The notes below the pieces were generated by a model. That model was not told the origin of the DNA, did no database searches, and saw only the letters and a list, made by a program, of their open reading frames with translations. From contig CANGDZ010000010.1 in the NCBI GenBank assembly GCA_947452785.1, positions 1-64,000 on the forward strand: a stretch of DNA of 64,000 bases, in the 5' to 3' direction. Numbering within the stretch: the first letter of the stretch is position 1; the number at the start of each line of letters is the position of its first letter. This document shows, piece by piece, positions 8,153-17,632 of the stretch. Origin of the DNA: Comamonadaceae bacterium (GTDB lineage Bacteria; Pseudomonadota; Gammaproteobacteria; Burkholderiales; Burkholderiaceae_C). Both the position numbers and the translations under genes were made by a program.

Positions 8153-8899
8153 TTACGCTTTGACCACACGGCTTTTGGACGTAGCCACCGGAGTGACGTC
8201 CAAAGTGACACGTAATTTCTTCACCACCGCCGTCAGCAACTGGCTGACCCGCGATTCCGTCACGCTCAGAACTTCACCAATTTCTTTCAGGTTCAGCTCT
8301 TCAACGTAGTACAAATTCATCAATAACTGATCACGCTCAGGCAACTCGCCAATGGCCCCCGTCAAGGCGCGCATGAATTGCTCGTGCTCCACAATGGCTT
8401 CAGGCTGATGCGAGGCGTCACCGGCCATGTTCATGACCTCCTCGGACACCACTTCCATCGAATAGGTCTCAAAGCGCCGGGCCTGGCTGCGCTCTTTGTG
8501 GAACAGCTCAATGTCTTTGCCCATGTGCTCGGCCAACTCGGCCTGCGTCGGGGTGCGGCCCAGGTCGGCGGCCAATACATGGGTGGCTTCGCTGTGCGAT
8601 TTGTTGATGGCCACCGCCGAGCGTGGCAAAAAGGACAGGCGACGCACTTCGTCCAAAATCGCACCACGCACCCGGCTGTGGGCGAAATTTTCGAACTCAA
8701 TGCCCTTGCCCGGGTCGTAGGCACGTGAGGCTTCCAGCAAGCCAATCATGCCAACCTGGATCAATTCATCCAATTCCATGAAGGGCGGCAACCGCACCTT
8801 CAAATGCAGCGCCACCCGTTTGACCATGCCCAAATGCGCCAACACCAGCGCTTCGCTGTTGTTTTGCACTTCTTCATACAAACGTGTGGTGGTGGCCAT
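8153..8899 (-). CDS. fliA: Flagellar sigma factor FliA (sigma-28)
   Basis: Alternative sigma factor that directs RNA polymerase to late flagellar promoters and is held by the anti-sigma factor FlgM, also in this window. From the ATG at 8899 it has 248 residues, the usual size; an in-frame start at 8956 would overlap fleN by 50 bases. Region 2 (MELDELIQVGMIGLLEASRAYDP) and region 4 (LNLKEIGEVLSVTESRVSQL) are clear, with region 3 between. It is the last gene of flhA-flhF-fleN-fliA, 7 bases after fleN, so its own transcription likely depends on the sigma-54 site before flhA. Its likely targets here are the TCAAG-N14-CCGA sites. Confidence 0.97.
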   Translation of the reverse strand: MATTTRLYEEVQNNSEALVLAHLGMVKRVALHLKVRLPPFMELDELIQVGMIGLLEASRAYDPGKGIEFENFAHSRVRGAILDEVRRLSFLPRSAVAINKSHSEATHVLAADLGRTPTQAELAEHMGKDIELFHKERSQARRFETYSMEVVSEEVMNMAGDASHQPEAIVEHEQFMRALTGAIGELPERDQLLMNLYYVEELNLKEIGEVLSVTESRVSQLLTAVVKKLRVTLDVTPVATSKSRVVKA

Positions 8900-8906
8900 A
8901 AGGAAA

Positions 8907-9725
8907 TCAGGTCCTCGAAGAGACCAGCCTTTCCACAAAAAACTGCACCCCGCCACTGGCGTGATCGATGGGTGTCAGATCGTTGGTGGCCACGGCCAGA
9001 CGCCTGAAGTCGCGCGCACCGGCGCTGCTGGGCGCGAACTCCAAGGTGGACTGATGTTTCTTTAAAGCCGCCAAAATCAACTCGTCTTGCTCGATCGAGC
9101 CCAGATACTGGATGGACTTGTGCAAAAACCGGGTGCAGACTTGGTTGATGCGTTCAAACAATTTGCGCCCCTCTTGGGCATTGCTCACGCCGTTGGGAAT
9201 CAGATAAATGTCTTCTAAACCGTAATCTTTGGTCAGCACCTTGATCGTGCCATAAGCATCGGCAATCGACGAGGGATCGTCGCGAACCACAATAAAGCGC
9301 CTACTGGTGGCGGCCATGAAGGACAGCACCGCGGGGGCAATGCCGGCCGCCATGTCGACAATCAAATAATCCAAATCGTCTTCCAGGGCGCTGAAGGCCT
9401 GCACAATGCGCGCGGCTTGCAGTACGCTCAAATTGGCCATCTCGCGCATGCCCGAAGCGCCTGGCACCAGTTTCACGCCGTAACGTGTAGTGACGATGAT
9501 TTCTTCCAGCGTCTTTTCGCCACTCAAGAAATGACTCAGGTTATAGGGGCAACGGCATCCCAAGGCAATTTGCGCATTAGCCAGACCCAGGTCGGCATCA
9601 AACAGCATGACCTTGAAACCCATGCCTTGCAAGGCGACGGCCAAATTGACTGAGATCGTGGTTTTACCCACGCCGCCTTTCCCACTGGCGATGCCAATCA
9701 CTTGGGTTTGAGTCAGTTTTTGCAT
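8907..9725 (-). CDS. fleN: MinD-like ATPase FlhG/FleN, flagellar number regulator
   Basis: Deviant Walker-A ParA/MinD ATPase of 272 residues (GKGGVGKT at 15-22; DADLGLAN switch; a central YLIVDMAAG strand). In polarly flagellated bacteria it limits flagellar number by acting on FlhF and by binding the FleQ activator. The FleQ-like gene here lies at 23.6 kb. It is placed directly after flhF (7-base gap) and before fliA, the standard order. The C terminus lacks an obvious long amphipathic membrane-targeting helix, but I cannot judge this firmly by eye. Confidence 0.95.
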   Translation of the reverse strand: MQKLTQTQVIGIASGKGGVGKTTISVNLAVALQGMGFKVMLFDADLGLANAQIALGCRCPYNLSHFLSGEKTLEEIIVTTRYGVKLVPGASGMREMANLSVLQAARIVQAFSALEDDLDYLIVDMAAGIAPAVLSFMAATSRRFIVVRDDPSSIADAYGTIKVLTKDYGLEDIYLIPNGVSNAQEGRKLFERINQVCTRFLHKSIQYLGSIEQDELILAALKKHQSTLEFAPSSAGARDFRRLAVATNDLTPIDHASGGVQFFVERLVSSRT

Positions 9726-9732
9726 GAGCGGC

Positions 9733-11139
9733 TTAAGAACGGGCTTGTGCCGTGTTGAAGGTCATTGCGCGCGCGTTGAAGGCCGTCGCATCCGACAGGC
9801 CCACTGCAGCGTTCGCCAAAGACGAGGCCATGGGAGACGCCATATTCGGCAAAACGGGCATCAAATGACTCACAGCCAAATTCACAAGTTGTGCGGGGGT
9901 GAAACCCATGACCAAATCGGTCAGGCGTTCAGAGCCACTCGCGGCCGACAAGACGGGCACATCGGCCTCATTGCACATGAATTGCAGCAGCGCCCAAGGC
10001 GTGCTGGACTCGTCCAACTTGCTGATCATCAGGCTGTCCCATTCCATGTCAGCTTGCTGTGCCGCATCTTTCAAAATGCGTTGTACGCTGACCGCCGAAG
10101 CGTCTGCCGGCAACACCGCATGCATGATGGTTTGGGGGTGCAGTTTTTTAATCTCTTTGACGCGCTCAATCATTTGCACGCCGGGGGTGTCAATTAGCAC
10201 CAATTTGCGCTGCGACAACTCAGTCAGCAACAGGCTCAGGGTGGCTACATCGGGGGCTCGGAAGCAGTCCACGCCCATTTGCGCACAGAGCATTTGGGTT
10301 TGGCTCCATGCGCCAATGCGGGCGTCATGAAAACTGATGAAAGCCACTTGATCGGGACTGGCATTGATCGCCGTATGCAAAGCCAAACGTGCGGCCATCA
10401 GGGTTTTACCGGCGCCCGAAGGGCCGGCCATGGCATGCACGCCTTCAAAAGCGCCGGGCGCGCCGCCCCGCTGCAAGGAGGAGGTCAACAACTCTCGAAT
10501 TGATTGCAAGGCCTCTTGCACACTCTTATGATCTTTCACTGCATCTATCAGCAAGGTACGCAAACCCACAGGCACATCGGCCTGATGCATCGCCTGCACC
10601 AAGGGTTGCACAGCGGATGCAATCGGCTGACTGCTTTGCCACTCGGCGGTTTGCTGGCTGACACGGAACTCGCGGCGCAAGGCGGCCAATTCTTCCACGA
10701 CAAAAGCCACAATTTCTTGGCTACGCACCTGATCGCGCAACGCCTCGGGCTGCAGCAAAGGATCCGCGCTCAACAAAGGGTCTTGTCGACCCGCGTTCAG
10801 CAAAGGATCGTGGCGCAAGGCGCTTGGGGCAGGTGCGGGCTCTTTGCCGCGTAGGGCCTGGCCCAGCTGATCGCCAAAACTGGCGCTCGCCTCCAAGGTC
10901 GGCTCGCGATATGTCGGCGTGGAAGCGACGACAGGCGCGGCTTTAGCAAACGGGTTGTCGCTGTCAAACACATGGCCATTCGCATCGGGTTGCGCCGAAG
11001 CCAACTCCACTGCCACCACGAGTTCGGTCTGTCCACCCACACGGTGGTTGGCAATGATCAGCACGTCGGGGCCATACAAACTCATGGCTCGCTCGGTCGC
11101 GCTGCGGGTGTCACGGGCAAGAATACGTTTGAGTTCCAT
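9733..11139 (-). CDS. flhF: SRP-type GTPase FlhF, flagellar placement
   Basis: GTPase of the SRP54/FtsY family (468 residues) that fixes the position, normally polar, at which the flagellum is built. The N-terminal B domain begins MELKRILARDTRSATERAM, as in other FlhF proteins. A low-complexity linker rich in Ala, Pro and Leu (about 65-125) precedes the NG domain. The P-loop is GPSGAGKT (239-246); it is followed by LMA, not the more usual TTxAK. LIDTPG serves as the G3 motif and SKLDE as G4. It is 26 bases downstream of flhA and 7 bases upstream of fleN, in one operon. Confidence 0.95.
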   Translation of the reverse strand: MELKRILARDTRSATERAMSLYGPDVLIIANHRVGGQTELVVAVELASAQPDANGHVFDSDNPFAKAAPVVASTPTYREPTLEASASFGDQLGQALRGKEPAPAPSALRHDPLLNAGRQDPLLSADPLLQPEALRDQVRSQEIVAFVVEELAALRREFRVSQQTAEWQSSQPIASAVQPLVQAMHQADVPVGLRTLLIDAVKDHKSVQEALQSIRELLTSSLQRGGAPGAFEGVHAMAGPSGAGKTLMAARLALHTAINASPDQVAFISFHDARIGAWSQTQMLCAQMGVDCFRAPDVATLSLLLTELSQRKLVLIDTPGVQMIERVKEIKKLHPQTIMHAVLPADASAVSVQRILKDAAQQADMEWDSLMISKLDESSTPWALLQFMCNEADVPVLSAASGSERLTDLVMGFTPAQLVNLAVSHLMPVLPNMASPMASSLANAAVGLSDATAFNARAMTFNTAQARS

Positions 11140-11165
11140 GGCGTTGCTGCTAGGTGTTCAAAAAA

Positions 11166-13262
11166 TTAACGGGTCTCGGCGTGCACGGTGTGCACCACCT
11201 TGACGCTTTGGTCATCCGGAATCTCGCTGTAGGACAGCAAGGTCAAATCGTTCACGCGGTAGCGCGCAGCGCGCGACAACCAAGGGCGAATCGTGGGCGA
11301 GACCACCAACACTGCGGGGTGACCCAACTCTTCAACGGCCCGCGCACCTTCGCGTAAAGCAGCAAACAACCGTTCGGCCAAACCCGGTTCGATGGCCATG
11401 TTTTGGCCTGGCGCACTTTGCTGCAACACGTTGTGTAGCAGTTGCTCTAAACCGGGGTCCAGGGTCATGACCGACAAAGAGTTGGATTCATCCACCAGGC
11501 TTTGCACAATCATGCGACCCAGCTTGGGGCGCACCAGCGCAGTCAGTTGATCGGGCTCTTGTGTGCGGCTGGCCACTTCAGACAGGGTTTCCACAATCGA
11601 GCGCATGTCGCGGATCGACACCGATTCATTCAGCAGGTTTTGCAAGGTGCGGGTGACCACGCCGAGCGACAACTTGCCAGGCACCAAATCTTCCACCAGC
11701 TTAGGTGATTTGGCCGCCAACTTGTCCAGCAGTTGCTGCACTTCGTCGTGGCTGAGCAAATCAGAAGCGTTGTCACGCAGCACTTTGTTCAAGTGGGTGG
11801 CCACAGCCGTACTGGCGTCCACCACGGTGTAACCCAAGGTACGGGCATGGTCGCGCTCAGAAGGATCAATCCACACCGCGTCCAGACCGAAGGCTGGCTC
11901 TTTGGTTGCTTGACCTTCTAACGGGCCATATACCTGACCCGGATTGATCGCCAGTTCGCGGCCCACTTTGATCTGGCCTTTGCCGCGCGCCACGCCTTTG
12001 AGCACGATGTGGTACGCATCAGGGTCAATGTTCAATGCATCTCGAATGCGCACCGGCTGAACCAAAAAGCCCAACTCGGCCGACAATTTTTTGCGTACGC
12101 CTTTGACGCGGCTCATCAACTGACCGCCAGTCTCCGGGTTCACCAAGGGAATCAAACCGTAACCAATTTCCAAGCCAATCAAGTCCACTTGATCGACATC
12201 GTCCCAATCGAGTTCTTTGGGTTCGTCCAGCGCCGCTTGGGCTGCAGCACTCACCGGCTCCACCTCGGGCGTGGCTTGTTTTTGTAGGATGCGCCAAGCC
12301 ATGGCGGCGGCCCCTAAGGCCAAAGTCAGAAACACCAAGTGCGGCATACCCGGCACGATGCCCAAAATGGCCATGATGCCTGCGGCCATGAACAGCGCGC
12401 TCGGATTGGCCAACTGGGCCGTGGCCTGCTCGGTCATATTTTCTGAAGTCGTGACGCGCGTCACGATGATGGCGGTGGCCAATGACAAGAACAGCGATGG
12501 AATTTGCGCCACTAAGCCGTCACCGATGGTGAGCAAGGTGTAAATGCGACCCGCGTCGCTGAGCGACAAATTGTGTTGGCCGATGCCAATGGCCAAGCCG
12601 CCAATCAAGTTGATGATCAAAATCAGCAGACCAGCGACCGCGTCACCGCTGACGAACTTGGAGGCACCGTCCATGGAGCCGAAAAAGTCAGATTCTTGCC
12701 CCAGCTCTTCGCGGCGTTTTTTAGCTGTTTCTTGATCGATCACACCGGCATTCAAATCGGCGTCGATCGACATTTGTTTACCGGGCATCGCGTCCAAGGT
12801 GAAACGGGCATTCACTTCCGACACGCGCCCTGCGCCCTTGGTCACCACAATGAAGTTGATGATCATCAAGATCGCAAAAATAATGAAACCGACCACATAG
12901 TTGCCGCCGATGACGAACTCACCAAATGCAGCCACAACTTTGCCGGCGGACTCGTGGCCTTCATGGCCGTTGACCAGGATCACCCGGGTAGACGCCACGT
13001 TGAGCCCCAAGCGCAGCATGGTGGCGAACAACAGCACGGAAGGGAAAGACGAGAATTCCAAAGGCTTACGGGTGCCAATGGCGATCATGATGATCACCAG
13101 GCTGGAGGCGATATTGAAGGTGAACAACACGTCCAACAGGAGCGGCGGCAGGGGCAACACCAACATCGCCATGATGAGCAGCACCAACGCAGGCAGACCC
13201 AGGCCGGTGTAATCAAACCGGGACAGGTTCTGTCGGAGAGTTGACAGGGTGAGAGTGCTCAT
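11166..13262 (-). CDS. flhA: Flagellar type III export gate protein FlhA
   Basis: Core membrane component of the flagellar type III secretion gate, 698 residues, standard length. The N-terminal half has eight TM helices including the FHIPEP-family loop (here GKQMSIDADLNAGVIDQ), and the C-terminal half is the four-subdomain cytoplasmic ring that docks chaperone-substrate complexes. It heads flhA-flhF-fleN-fliA. The ATG is 63 bases from the start predicted for the sigma-54 site at 13336-13351. It is divergent from fliK, with 243 bases between the two starts. Confidence 0.98.
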   Translation of the reverse strand: MSTLTLSTLRQNLSRFDYTGLGLPALVLLIMAMLVLPLPPLLLDVLFTFNIASSLVIIMIAIGTRKPLEFSSFPSVLLFATMLRLGLNVASTRVILVNGHEGHESAGKVVAAFGEFVIGGNYVVGFIIFAILMIINFIVVTKGAGRVSEVNARFTLDAMPGKQMSIDADLNAGVIDQETAKKRREELGQESDFFGSMDGASKFVSGDAVAGLLILIINLIGGLAIGIGQHNLSLSDAGRIYTLLTIGDGLVAQIPSLFLSLATAIIVTRVTTSENMTEQATAQLANPSALFMAAGIMAILGIVPGMPHLVFLTLALGAAAMAWRILQKQATPEVEPVSAAAQAALDEPKELDWDDVDQVDLIGLEIGYGLIPLVNPETGGQLMSRVKGVRKKLSAELGFLVQPVRIRDALNIDPDAYHIVLKGVARGKGQIKVGRELAINPGQVYGPLEGQATKEPAFGLDAVWIDPSERDHARTLGYTVVDASTAVATHLNKVLRDNASDLLSHDEVQQLLDKLAAKSPKLVEDLVPGKLSLGVVTRTLQNLLNESVSIRDMRSIVETLSEVASRTQEPDQLTALVRPKLGRMIVQSLVDESNSLSVMTLDPGLEQLLHNVLQQSAPGQNMAIEPGLAERLFAALREGARAVEELGHPAVLVVSPTIRPWLSRAARYRVNDLTLLSYSEIPDDQSVKVVHTVHAETR

Positions 13263-13335
13263 GTTTGCGAAGCCCCAGGCAGCAAGCCCGGCAGCGTTTT
13301 TTCCATTCCAAAGATGACCAAAGTCCAGTCATCGA

Positions 13336-13351
13336 TGCAAAGTCCATGCCA
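13336..13351 (-). promoter_or_regulatory. Sigma-54 promoter of flhA-flhF-fleN-fliA
   Basis: The minus strand reads TGGCATGGACTTTGCA, an excellent match to the sigma-54 -24/-12 consensus with GG and GC separated by 10 bases. Predicted start near 13325. An enhancer-binding protein such as the FleQ-like activator at 23.6 kb would be required. Confidence 0.78.
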
Positions 13352-13505
13352 CGCTGAAACCCGACACCGAAGTCCACCCCCTCACGGCTCACGCGTCGGC
13401 CGCAGTGGCAAAGCCTGTCCGGTCACGGTTTTTGCTATATCCCTGGCACTTGCAGTTTTTCTGCAGCTTTTCAGACCCGAAAACGCTTTAACACCCGGAT
13501 ACGAC

Positions 13506-15200
13506 ATGGACGCCACTTTGATGTTTTCAGCCAATGCAACGCCAGCACCAGCGTCTACTGCCCTCAGCTCGGCCGCGGCCGGCAGTGCATCGCAGTCCGC
13601 CAAAGGTGTCGACAGCGCGGCCGAACCCGGCAGCCCACAGAACACCCCCAATGGCCGGATTTTTTCGGGCCTGATGCGCGGTTTGTTGCCGACGCATGAG
13701 CGGCAAGATGTTGCCGCCGCCACAGACCCGGCGACCACCACGACAGAACCCGGTGATTTGAAAACCGAGCTGCTGGGCGCGCAACTCAATGTCATCACCA
13801 GCAGCAACGCCATTCCAGACCCCGGCAGCTTGACGGCTTTTGCCAAGGCTCAAGGCTTGGACGAGGCCGCCGTCAAGGCCTTGTTTGGCGACATGGCAGC
13901 GCTCTCCGCCAAGACCAGCGCGTCCCCCGCACTGCCCAATATGACGGTCATCACTGACCCTACGGCTGCAGCCGTTGACGTGGCCTGGCTGGCCAATCAG
14001 CTGTCGGCTGAAATTTCATTTCAAGTCAGTGGCATGAAAACGGGCCAGACCACCGCAAAAAACACAGCGCCAACAACCACCGCGATACCGGTCACCACGG
14101 TCACGGGCGATGCCTCCACGCCCTCCCTCATGGGCTGGAGCATGATGACCAACACCTTGCCCCTGATGAGCCCCGGGGTTTCGGTGGCAACGGCCCCAAC
14201 AGCCGTGAGCGCCGCCAGTGAGGGCACCACATTGTCCGTGAGCGCTTTGGGCCTGAACTCGACCATCACGCCCCTCACCCTTGCGCCATTGCCGCCCTCA
14301 ACGCTGACCCCATCCGCCTTGACCCTGGCCGCGGGCGCCGAGCTCAGCAATCTGCCAGCCGCGGCCTTGCCAGCCAGCTTGGCCGGCGTGGCCAAACCGA
14401 GCTTGGGCACACCCATTGCAGCCACCGAAGGCCTGGACCTCTTGGCTCCCACAACAGCCTTACCCGAAGACGCCATGCGCATCCGCTTGGTCCCGGCCTG
14501 GTCGGTGGTGACACAACAGCTCACACAAATGAGTGGCACGGCCATGACCTCCAGTTGGGGCGCCTTGACCGCCACTACTTTGGGCGCCCCCATCCGATCC
14601 GTGGCCCTGGACCTCGCAACACCCTTAGCATCCGACAGCGAGGACGGCGGCGGCCTGAATGGCGGCAACAGCGGCTGGTCCACCCAGGGCACCGAGTTGA
14701 ACCGCCCAGGTGCCTTGAACACTTCTTTGCCAACCGCTGCGCCTGTACCCGGCATGGCGCAAACCCTGCGCCAGGAGCATTACCAGCAGCTGGCCGATCG
14801 CTTAGGCCAGGCCATGGCCGAGCGACTGCAAAGTCAAATCGCCCGTGGCGAGTGGAAGCTGCAGATGCGCCTGAACCCCGCCAACTTAGGCCGCATCGAT
14901 GTGGAACTGGACATGCACGCCAAGGGTCTGGACGCCATATTCCGCTCTGAAAACCCCTTGACACGGGAGTTGATGGTGCAAAGCATGCCCAAACTCAAAG
15001 ACACCTTGGCACAATCAGGCATGGCAGTTGCTTCTGTCTGGGTGAACAGTGACGCGGGTCGTCAATCTGACGGAAATCCGACACCCCAAAAGGATCGCAA
15101 GGACGTCGCCGACACCCCGAAATCAGCGCCTACGCAAGTCGGTGCTGTGCCCGTTACGAAAGCAACACGAAGCCCAGACGGATTTGACGTCCTGGCGTGA
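13506..15200 (+). CDS. fliK: Flagellar hook-length control protein FliK
   Basis: Secreted ruler and specificity-switch protein. The chosen ATG at 13506 (MDATLMFSANAT) gives 564 residues; an in-frame start at 13314 would add 64 unlikely residues that cross the flhA promoter. Most of the protein is a low-complexity Ala/Thr/Pro/Ser ruler, as expected. The conserved FliK C-terminal domain begins near QLADRLGQAMAERLQSQI and includes LQMRLNPANLGRIDVELDMHAKGLDAIF. It interacts with FlhB (encoded at 19.5 kb) to switch export from hook to filament. A second FliK-like protein is encoded at 27.1 kb. Confidence 0.92.
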   Translation: MDATLMFSANATPAPASTALSSAAAGSASQSAKGVDSAAEPGSPQNTPNGRIFSGLMRGLLPTHERQDVAAATDPATTTTEPGDLKTELLGAQLNVITSSNAIPDPGSLTAFAKAQGLDEAAVKALFGDMAALSAKTSASPALPNMTVITDPTAAAVDVAWLANQLSAEISFQVSGMKTGQTTAKNTAPTTTAIPVTTVTGDASTPSLMGWSMMTNTLPLMSPGVSVATAPTAVSAASEGTTLSVSALGLNSTITPLTLAPLPPSTLTPSALTLAAGAELSNLPAAALPASLAGVAKPSLGTPIAATEGLDLLAPTTALPEDAMRIRLVPAWSVVTQQLTQMSGTAMTSSWGALTATTLGAPIRSVALDLATPLASDSEDGGGLNGGNSGWSTQGTELNRPGALNTSLPTAAPVPGMAQTLRQEHYQQLADRLGQAMAERLQSQIARGEWKLQMRLNPANLGRIDVELDMHAKGLDAIFRSENPLTRELMVQSMPKLKDTLAQSGMAVASVWVNSDAGRQSDGNPTPQKDRKDVADTPKSAPTQVGAVPVTKATRSPDGFDVLA

Positions 15201-15264
15201 GCCCCTGGCCTTTTCAAAGGCGAGGTGGCGCATTGTTTGAATTTGAATAAACAAGAGGTGACCC

Positions 15265-15984
15265 ATGGCCGAAGAAGTCCAAGCGGAAGTCGAAGCAAAA
15301 CCGAAAAAACCGATCGTCATGATCATTTTGGGCGTGGTCGTCCTGTTGGTGTTGATCGCCGCGACCGTGGTCGGCACCCTCTTTTTGTCGGGCGCCTTCA
15401 ACCCCAAACCGCCCACCCCTGAAGAAATGGAAGCTGCCGCCGAAGGCCATGGCGCGGCCAAAGAAGATTGCGCACCGAAGAAGAAGGAAAAAGGTGCTGA
15501 TGCGCATGACGAGAAAGCCGACCCGCATGCCAAACCCGATCCGCACGCCAAACCGGCTGAGCACGGAGCCAAAGACGAGCACGGCGCCAAAGATGAAAAA
15601 GCCAAGGCGGACTGCCCCAAAGGCCCGCCCGGCAAAGTCGCCAAGAACTCACCCGAGTTGACGCGCTTTGAATACACCTACATGCAAGTGGAGCGTGAAT
15701 TCTTGGTCAACGTGAGTGGCTCCAAAAAAGTGATGTCAGTGCAACTGGCCATCATGACCCACTACGATGACCGCGTGTTTGAAAACGTCAAAAAACACGA
15801 CTTCGCGCTGCGGTCCGCCATCATGGACACCATGCGCATGACCACCGATGCCGACCTGGTCAAGCCCGAGTTCCGTAAAGAACTGGCGCAAAAAATTCGC
15901 GACACGATGAACACCTTACTGGAGAAGTACGAAGACTTCGGCGGCATCGAAGACGTTTACTTCACCAACTTCATCGTGCAGTGA
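15265..15984 (+). CDS. fliL: Flagellar basal-body-associated protein FliL with a His/Lys-rich linker
   Basis: Single-pass inner-membrane protein (239 residues) that surrounds the stator. The TM helix is at about residues 17-41. The C-terminal FliL domain starts near residue 132 (FEYTYMQVEREFLVNV) and ends LEKYEDFGGIEDVYFTNFIVQ. Between them lies an unusual linker of roughly 75 residues made of Lys, Asp, Glu, Ala and His repeats (PHAKPDPHAKPAEHGAKDE), which makes it much longer than enteric FliL (about 155). A strong Shine-Dalgarno AGAGGTG precedes the ATG. It heads fliLMNOPQR-flhB. Confidence 0.93.
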   Translation: MAEEVQAEVEAKPKKPIVMIILGVVVLLVLIAATVVGTLFLSGAFNPKPPTPEEMEAAAEGHGAAKEDCAPKKKEKGADAHDEKADPHAKPDPHAKPAEHGAKDEHGAKDEKAKADCPKGPPGKVAKNSPELTRFEYTYMQVEREFLVNVSGSKKVMSVQLAIMTHYDDRVFENVKKHDFALRSAIMDTMRMTTDADLVKPEFRKELAQKIRDTMNTLLEKYEDFGGIEDVYFTNFIVQ

Positions 15985-16018
15985 TGCACCTTGTGACCCA
16001 GCGATCGCAACGGACACC

Positions 16019-17008
16019 ATGGCCTCTTCACTGCTGACCCAAGACGAACTGAACGTTCTGACCGAAGGCGTGACGGACGGCTCGATCCCGGTCGACACGG
16101 GCTTTAACACCACGGCGCGTGTAAAAAAACACGACCTGGCTAGCGAAGACTCCAGCCTGGGGGTGAACATCACCTCCATCGACATGATCAATGAGCGGTT
16201 CATCCGCACTTTCCGTTTGGGCCTGATGGAGATGCTGCGCACCACACCGCGCATCAACCCTCAAAGGGTCGAGATCGTGCGCTTTGGTGATTACCTCAAA
16301 ACATTGAAACCGCCTTTGTCGGTGAACATGGTTCGCATGAATCCGTTGCGTGGCAACTCGCTGGTGGTGATCGACCCCACTGTGGTCTTCAGTTCACTCG
16401 ACAGCTTTTTTGGCGGCTTTGGCCGTGGCGTGGGTCAACTGCCGTCTGGCAGGCTGTTCACACCTACCGAGTTGCGCATCATCAAGATGATTTTGGACGT
16501 CTTCTTTCGGTCACTGAAAGAAGCCTGGGCGCCCGTCATGGAGCTGGACTTCGAAGTGGTGAGTCAAGAGATCAACCCCCAGTTTGCGCAAATCGCTGAT
16601 GAAAACGACCTGGTCATCCTGACCCGTTTTGACTCCGAAGGCAACAACGACTCACGCGGTTTTATCGATCTGGTGTATCCCTATGCCTCCCTCAAACCCG
16701 CGCGTGAGTTGCTGCGCAATCGCGTGCAAACTGGCGACGGCAACGAAGACTCCGAAAAACAATGGCATGAAGACCTGTCCACAGCCGTCGACAACGCGGC
16801 GCTGGAAATGCGTGTCTTGCTGGGCGCCATCGAATCTTCTTTCGGTGAAATCGAAAACATGCAGGCCGGTGATTTGCTGTACTTCAAGAAACCCGACAAC
16901 GCCAAATTACTGATCAACGGAATTCCTGCTTTTGAAGCCCAGGTGGGCACTTTAGGCACCCAAACCGCCGTACAAATTGAGCGGGCCATCATCCCCGACG
17001 TGCAATGA
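16019..17008 (+). CDS. fliM: Flagellar motor switch protein FliM
   Basis: C-ring switch protein of 329 residues. The N-terminal CheY-P-binding motif is present in the form LLTQDELNVLTEG. The middle CheC-like domain contains the GGxG-type loop (DSFFGGFGRGVGQ), and the C-terminal SpoA domain (VLLGAIESSFGEIENMQAGDLLYF) stacks with FliN. It is 34 bases after fliL and 19 bases before fliN. It sets the sense of rotation together with FliG, which lies outside this window. Confidence 0.97.
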   Translation: MASSLLTQDELNVLTEGVTDGSIPVDTGFNTTARVKKHDLASEDSSLGVNITSIDMINERFIRTFRLGLMEMLRTTPRINPQRVEIVRFGDYLKTLKPPLSVNMVRMNPLRGNSLVVIDPTVVFSSLDSFFGGFGRGVGQLPSGRLFTPTELRIIKMILDVFFRSLKEAWAPVMELDFEVVSQEINPQFAQIADENDLVILTRFDSEGNNDSRGFIDLVYPYASLKPARELLRNRVQTGDGNEDSEKQWHEDLSTAVDNAALEMRVLLGAIESSFGEIENMQAGDLLYFKKPDNAKLLINGIPAFEAQVGTLGTQTAVQIERAIIPDVQ

Positions 17009-17027
17009 ACCCCACAGGACAACGACC

Positions 17028-17327
17028 ATGAGCGATACACAAGACCAGGCTACAGACGACGCGTCCGGACAAATCAATGCCGACGTGCTGCAAAACATCA
17101 CCGTCACTTTGTCGATTGAAGTGGGCCGCGCGATGATCAAAATTCGCGACCTGATGCGCTTGTCGCAAGGCAGCGTGGTCGAGCTCGACCGCATTGCAGG
17201 AGAACCCCTGGACCTGTTGGTGAACAACACCGTGGTGGCGCAAGGCGAAATCGTCTTGGTCAACGAACGCTACGGCATTCGCTTGACCCGCGTCGCACCA
17301 GCTTCTGAACGCATGAAGAATTTGTGA
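17028..17327 (+). CDS. fliN: Flagellar motor switch protein FliN
   Basis: C-ring protein of 99 residues from the ATG at 17028 (MSDTQDQ), which is preceded by a CACAGGAC ribosome-binding site; an upstream start at 16977 would overlap fliM by 32 bases. The SpoA domain is complete: VTLSIEVGRAMIKIRDL, then LSQGSVVELDRIAGEPLDLLVNN and VLVNERYGIRL. Between fliM and fliO in the standard order. Confidence 0.96.
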   Translation: MSDTQDQATDDASGQINADVLQNITVTLSIEVGRAMIKIRDLMRLSQGSVVELDRIAGEPLDLLVNNTVVAQGEIVLVNERYGIRLTRVAPASERMKNL

Positions 17328-17335
17328 GTCTGTGA

Positions 17336-17632
17336 ATGAATGCTGGTCTGACCGCAATGGAAGTGCTGCGCATGCTGGGCAGCATGGTGCTGGTGATCGC
17401 ACTGCTGCTGGCCGTGCTGTGGAGCCTCAAGCGCATGCAAAAGCAAATGCTCACCTCGGGCCAACCTGGGCGCCGAATGCAGGTACTGGAAACCCTGGGC
17501 GTGGGCACAAGGCAAAAACTGGCCTTGGTCCGAGTCGGTGAACACGAAATTTTGATCAGCATCACCCCCACTCAAATTAACACCTTGGGCCAGTGGAAAT
17601 TTGACTCGCACGAGGCTGACCATGTCGCGTAA
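17336..17632 (+). CDS. fliO: Flagellar export protein FliO
   Basis: Small bitopic membrane protein (98 residues) that assists assembly of the FliP ring. An N-terminal TM helix (about residues 10-30, MLGSMVLVIALLLAVLWSL) is followed by the short cytoplasmic FliO domain (VLETLGVGTRQKLALVRVGEHEILISIT). It overlaps the fliP start by 11 bases, which suggests translational coupling. Confidence 0.93.
   Translation: MNAGLTAMEVLRMLGSMVLVIALLLAVLWSLKRMQKQMLTSGQPGRRMQVLETLGVGTRQKLALVRVGEHEILISITPTQINTLGQWKFDSHEADHVA

Noticed and set aside
13421-13440. Possible sigma-54 site for fliK (GGTCACGGTTTTTGC)
   Set aside because: GG and GC are 11 bases apart; sigma-54 does not tolerate this spacing well.
13314-13505. 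Upstream in-frame start for fliK
   Set aside because: It would begin inside the flhA sigma-54 promoter and add 64 residues unlike any FliK N terminus.
15226-15241. TGGCGCATTGTTTGA before fliL as a sigma-54 promoter
   Set aside because: The essential GC of the -12 element is GA; fliL is more simply read from the fliK transcript.
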